Positions 62,615 through 64,000 of a stretch of DNA of 64,000 bases are shown here, in pieces. Under the pieces are notes generated by a model that worked only from the letters and a program-made list of their open reading frames with translations, ran no database searches and was not told the origin of the DNA. The DNA lies in the NCBI GenBank assembly GCA_013288885.1, contig JABDBA010000002.1, positions 45,930 to 109,929 on the forward strand, in the 5' to 3' direction. This stretch comes from Gammaproteobacteria bacterium (GTDB lineage: Bacteria > Pseudomonadota > Gammaproteobacteria > JABDBA01). A program made the translations under genes and the position numbers. Each line of letters opens with the position of its first letter. The first letter of the stretch is position 1.

Positions 62615-63459
62615 CAGCTTGGCACCATCAGCTGGCACCAGCAGCCACCCAGCCCCTCCGGTGATAAGGCTTGCCATAACCAGGGGAGGAGGGGTTTTAA
62701 CGCCTCATCAAGTTGATATGGAGGGTTGATAATTGCCATACCGCAACCGTTCAAAGCGACTGGCACATCATCGGGGAAAATGCTTAATTCAGCAATTAAT
62801 ATTTCTTTGGCGTTCAATTTTGTTAATTGCTGCCGTACATAAGTACGAAAATATTTCTCTTTAATGGGATACCACAAGGCGTAAATGCCCGTTTCCCAGC
62901 GCGTTAAGGCGCTTTTTATCGCGGCAACAGCCGTATCAAATTCTTTAGTTTGTTCAAAAGGGGGGTCGATTAGCACTACACCTCGGCGTTGTGGCGGCGG
63001 CAAAAATGCTTTTAATGCTTGATAGCCATCTTGCTGATGTACAGCCACTTGTTTATCATTGCGAAACAGTTGTTTTAAACTGTCAAATACCGGTGGATGT
63101 AATTCACATAAAATCATCTGATCTTGTGGGCGTAATAATTGGCGGGCGAAATACGGTGAGCCGGGGTAATGTCTAATAGTTGTCGCAGGCGCCGCATTAA
63201 TACTTTTTATAATTTTTAGATAATCTTCAACCAGCGTTGGAAAATGATTTTGTTTAAGCAGCTGTTGTATACCCAAAACAGATTCTTGTGTTTTTTGTGC
63301 TTCCACCGATTTTAGATCATACAAACCAGCACCCGCATGTGTGTCGATATAACAAAATCCTTTGTCTTTTTTTTGTAATGCTTGTAACAAAGCAATTAGC
63401 ACCGTGTGCTTAAGCACCTCGGCGAAATTTCCGGCGTGGTAGATGTGGCGATAGTTCAT
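62614..63459 (-). CDS. rlmJ: 23S rRNA (adenine-2030-N6)-methyltransferase RlmJ
   Basis: 281 residues. RlmJ methylates A2030 of 23S rRNA. The start MNYRHIYHAGNFAEVLKHTVL and DTHAGAGLYDL (SAM-binding motif) are diagnostic, and the catalytic motif VVLIDPPFEQ follows. The last residues (GGCWCQLMVPS) and the stop codon come from the family 3 repeat and its flanking fragments, so the native end has been replaced. The gene lies 1 bp after the lipid A acyltransferase and may be co-transcribed with it. Confidence 0.95.
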   Translation of the reverse strand: MNYRHIYHAGNFAEVLKHTVLIALLQALQKKDKGFCYIDTHAGAGLYDLKSVEAQKTQESVLGIQQLLKQNHFPTLVEDYLKIIKSINAAPATTIRHYPGSPYFARQLLRPQDQMILCELHPPVFDSLKQLFRNDKQVAVHQQDGYQALKAFLPPPQRRGVVLIDPPFEQTKEFDTAVAAIKSALTRWETGIYALWYPIKEKYFRTYVRQQLTKLNAKEILIAELSIFPDDVPVALNGCGMAIINPPYQLDEALKPLLPWLWQALSPEGLGGCWCQLMVPS

Positions 63460-63460
63460 G

Positions 63461-64000
63461 TTAATATGGCCTTGCTTCGCCTTCTGGCCGAGTTTTAAAA
63501 CGGCGGTGGATCCAATAATATTGTTCGGGTTTTTCTACTATCATATTCTCTACTATTTGATTGATGCGAAGCAAATCTTTTTCATCATCTCCCGTCGGGA
63601 AATTTTCTAAAGCGGGGTGTAATGTAATCACATAATAAGGTTTCTTGTCGATACGATAGTGGGTACTGGGGATAATTGGTGCACCCGTCATTGCTGCTAA
63701 ACGCAACATGCCAGTTATGGTGGCAGCTTGCACACCAAAGAACGGCACAAAGATACTGTGTTTTTTGCCATAATCTTGGTCGCCCGCATAATAGATCGGC
63801 ACGTTTTGTTTCAGGCTTTTGATCATACCGCGTGTATCTTTGCGATGAATGATGCCAGCAACAATTTGTCTGCGATGCCGTTCCATCACCGCGTTAAATA
63901 AACGGTTTTTTTGTTCGCGATAAATCGTGCGAATCGCCATATGCCTGCCGATGATGCGCGCGGTAATTTCTAGTGTAGTGAAATGTGCGCACAACATGAT
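63461..64000 (-). CDS. Lipid A biosynthesis acyltransferase, LpxL/HtrB type (partial, runs off right edge)
   Basis: The 3' 180 codons are visible; the frame continues beyond the window. The region VPIYYAGDQDYGKKHSIFVP, then FGVQAATITGMLRLAAMTGAPIIP and EKPEQYYWIHRRFKTRPEG are typical of the lauroyl/myristoyl acyltransferases that add secondary acyl chains to lipid A at the inner membrane. The catalytic HxxxxD/E motif would lie upstream in the missing part. LpxL, LpxM and LpxP cannot be separated from this fragment. Confidence 0.9.
   Translation of the reverse strand: MMLCAHFTTLEITARIIGRHMAIRTIYREQKNRLFNAVMERHRRQIVAGIIHRKDTRGMIKSLKQNVPIYYAGDQDYGKKHSIFVPFFGVQAATITGMLRLAAMTGAPIIPSTHYRIDKKPYYVITLHPALENFPTGDDEKDLLRINQIVENMIVEKPEQYYWIHRRFKTRPEGEARPY

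Overview
The window looks like chromosomal DNA of an intracellular or amoeba-associated gammaproteobacterium, most likely of the order Legionellales. Three things point there. The housekeeping blocks are gammaproteobacterial: ssrA/smpB/ratA/ratB/bamE, ubiE-ubiJ-ubiB-tatABC, groES-groEL, ispH, clpB, hemH, rlmJ and an LpxL-type acyltransferase. Between these blocks lie about a dozen large proteins of eukaryote-like or effector style, with ankyrin and TPR repeats, P/S/T-rich linkers and a CaaX end. Three of these accessory genes start behind an identical promoter layout: two CTTAA-type half-sites 11 bp apart, then 7 nt, then an extended -10. This resembles the PmrA box that controls Dot/Icm effector genes in Legionella and Coxiella. 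The species assignment is inference; no rRNA lies in the window.

Layout: 0-5.3 kb is a type I restriction-modification operon (hsdR-hsdM-hsdS, minus strand; hsdS runs off the left edge and has a duplicated recognition domain). 5.4-9.8 kb is the tmRNA/SmpB/RatA/RatB/BamE neighbourhood, with an ankyrin gene inserted between ssrA and smpB. 9.9-14.1 kb holds a 1213-residue ankyrin/TPR/nucleotidyltransferase-like fusion and a small protein. 14.2-16.3 kb is groES-groEL behind a perfect CIRCE operator. 16.5-24.5 kb holds two giant multi-module paralogues. 24.7-29.4 kb is the ubiquinone and Tat export block with a lone receiver protein. 29.5-38.8 kb interleaves accessory genes with ispH, an AAA-type ATPase and a toxin-antitoxin locus whose toxin is broken. 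38.8-49.7 kb is mostly core: pilin, S49 protease, ClpB, CorA, an MgtC/DUF4010 membrane protein, a LuxR-type regulator, an Rpn-type nuclease and ferrochelatase, plus one CaaX protein. 49.8-51.7 kb is a DEAD-box helicase whose ribosome binding site lies in a hairpin. 51.7-61.1 kb is an array of four related TPR-type genes. The right end has an OprD-like porin, rlmJ and a partial lipid A acyltransferase.

Several families of palindromic repeats recur between genes. The commonest is a roughly 95-bp hairpin with 30-32-bp arms built on GGGGTCAGATCTTGACTTGC; it sits mainly at the ends of accessory genes and in places supplies the stop codon of the neighbouring gene. A second family is built on GTCGGATCCG/GATCCGACCTAC and a third on GGTGCCACGTCTGGAATAAG. 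They look like REPIN-type non-autonomous elements, but no matching transposase is in the window.

The most unusual content is the accessory gene set: two repeated domains I do not recognise, spread over several proteins; a poly(A)-polymerase/CCA-enzyme-like domain fused to ankyrin and TPR regions; and the shared promoter box. Together they suggest a dispersed, co-regulated effector repertoire.
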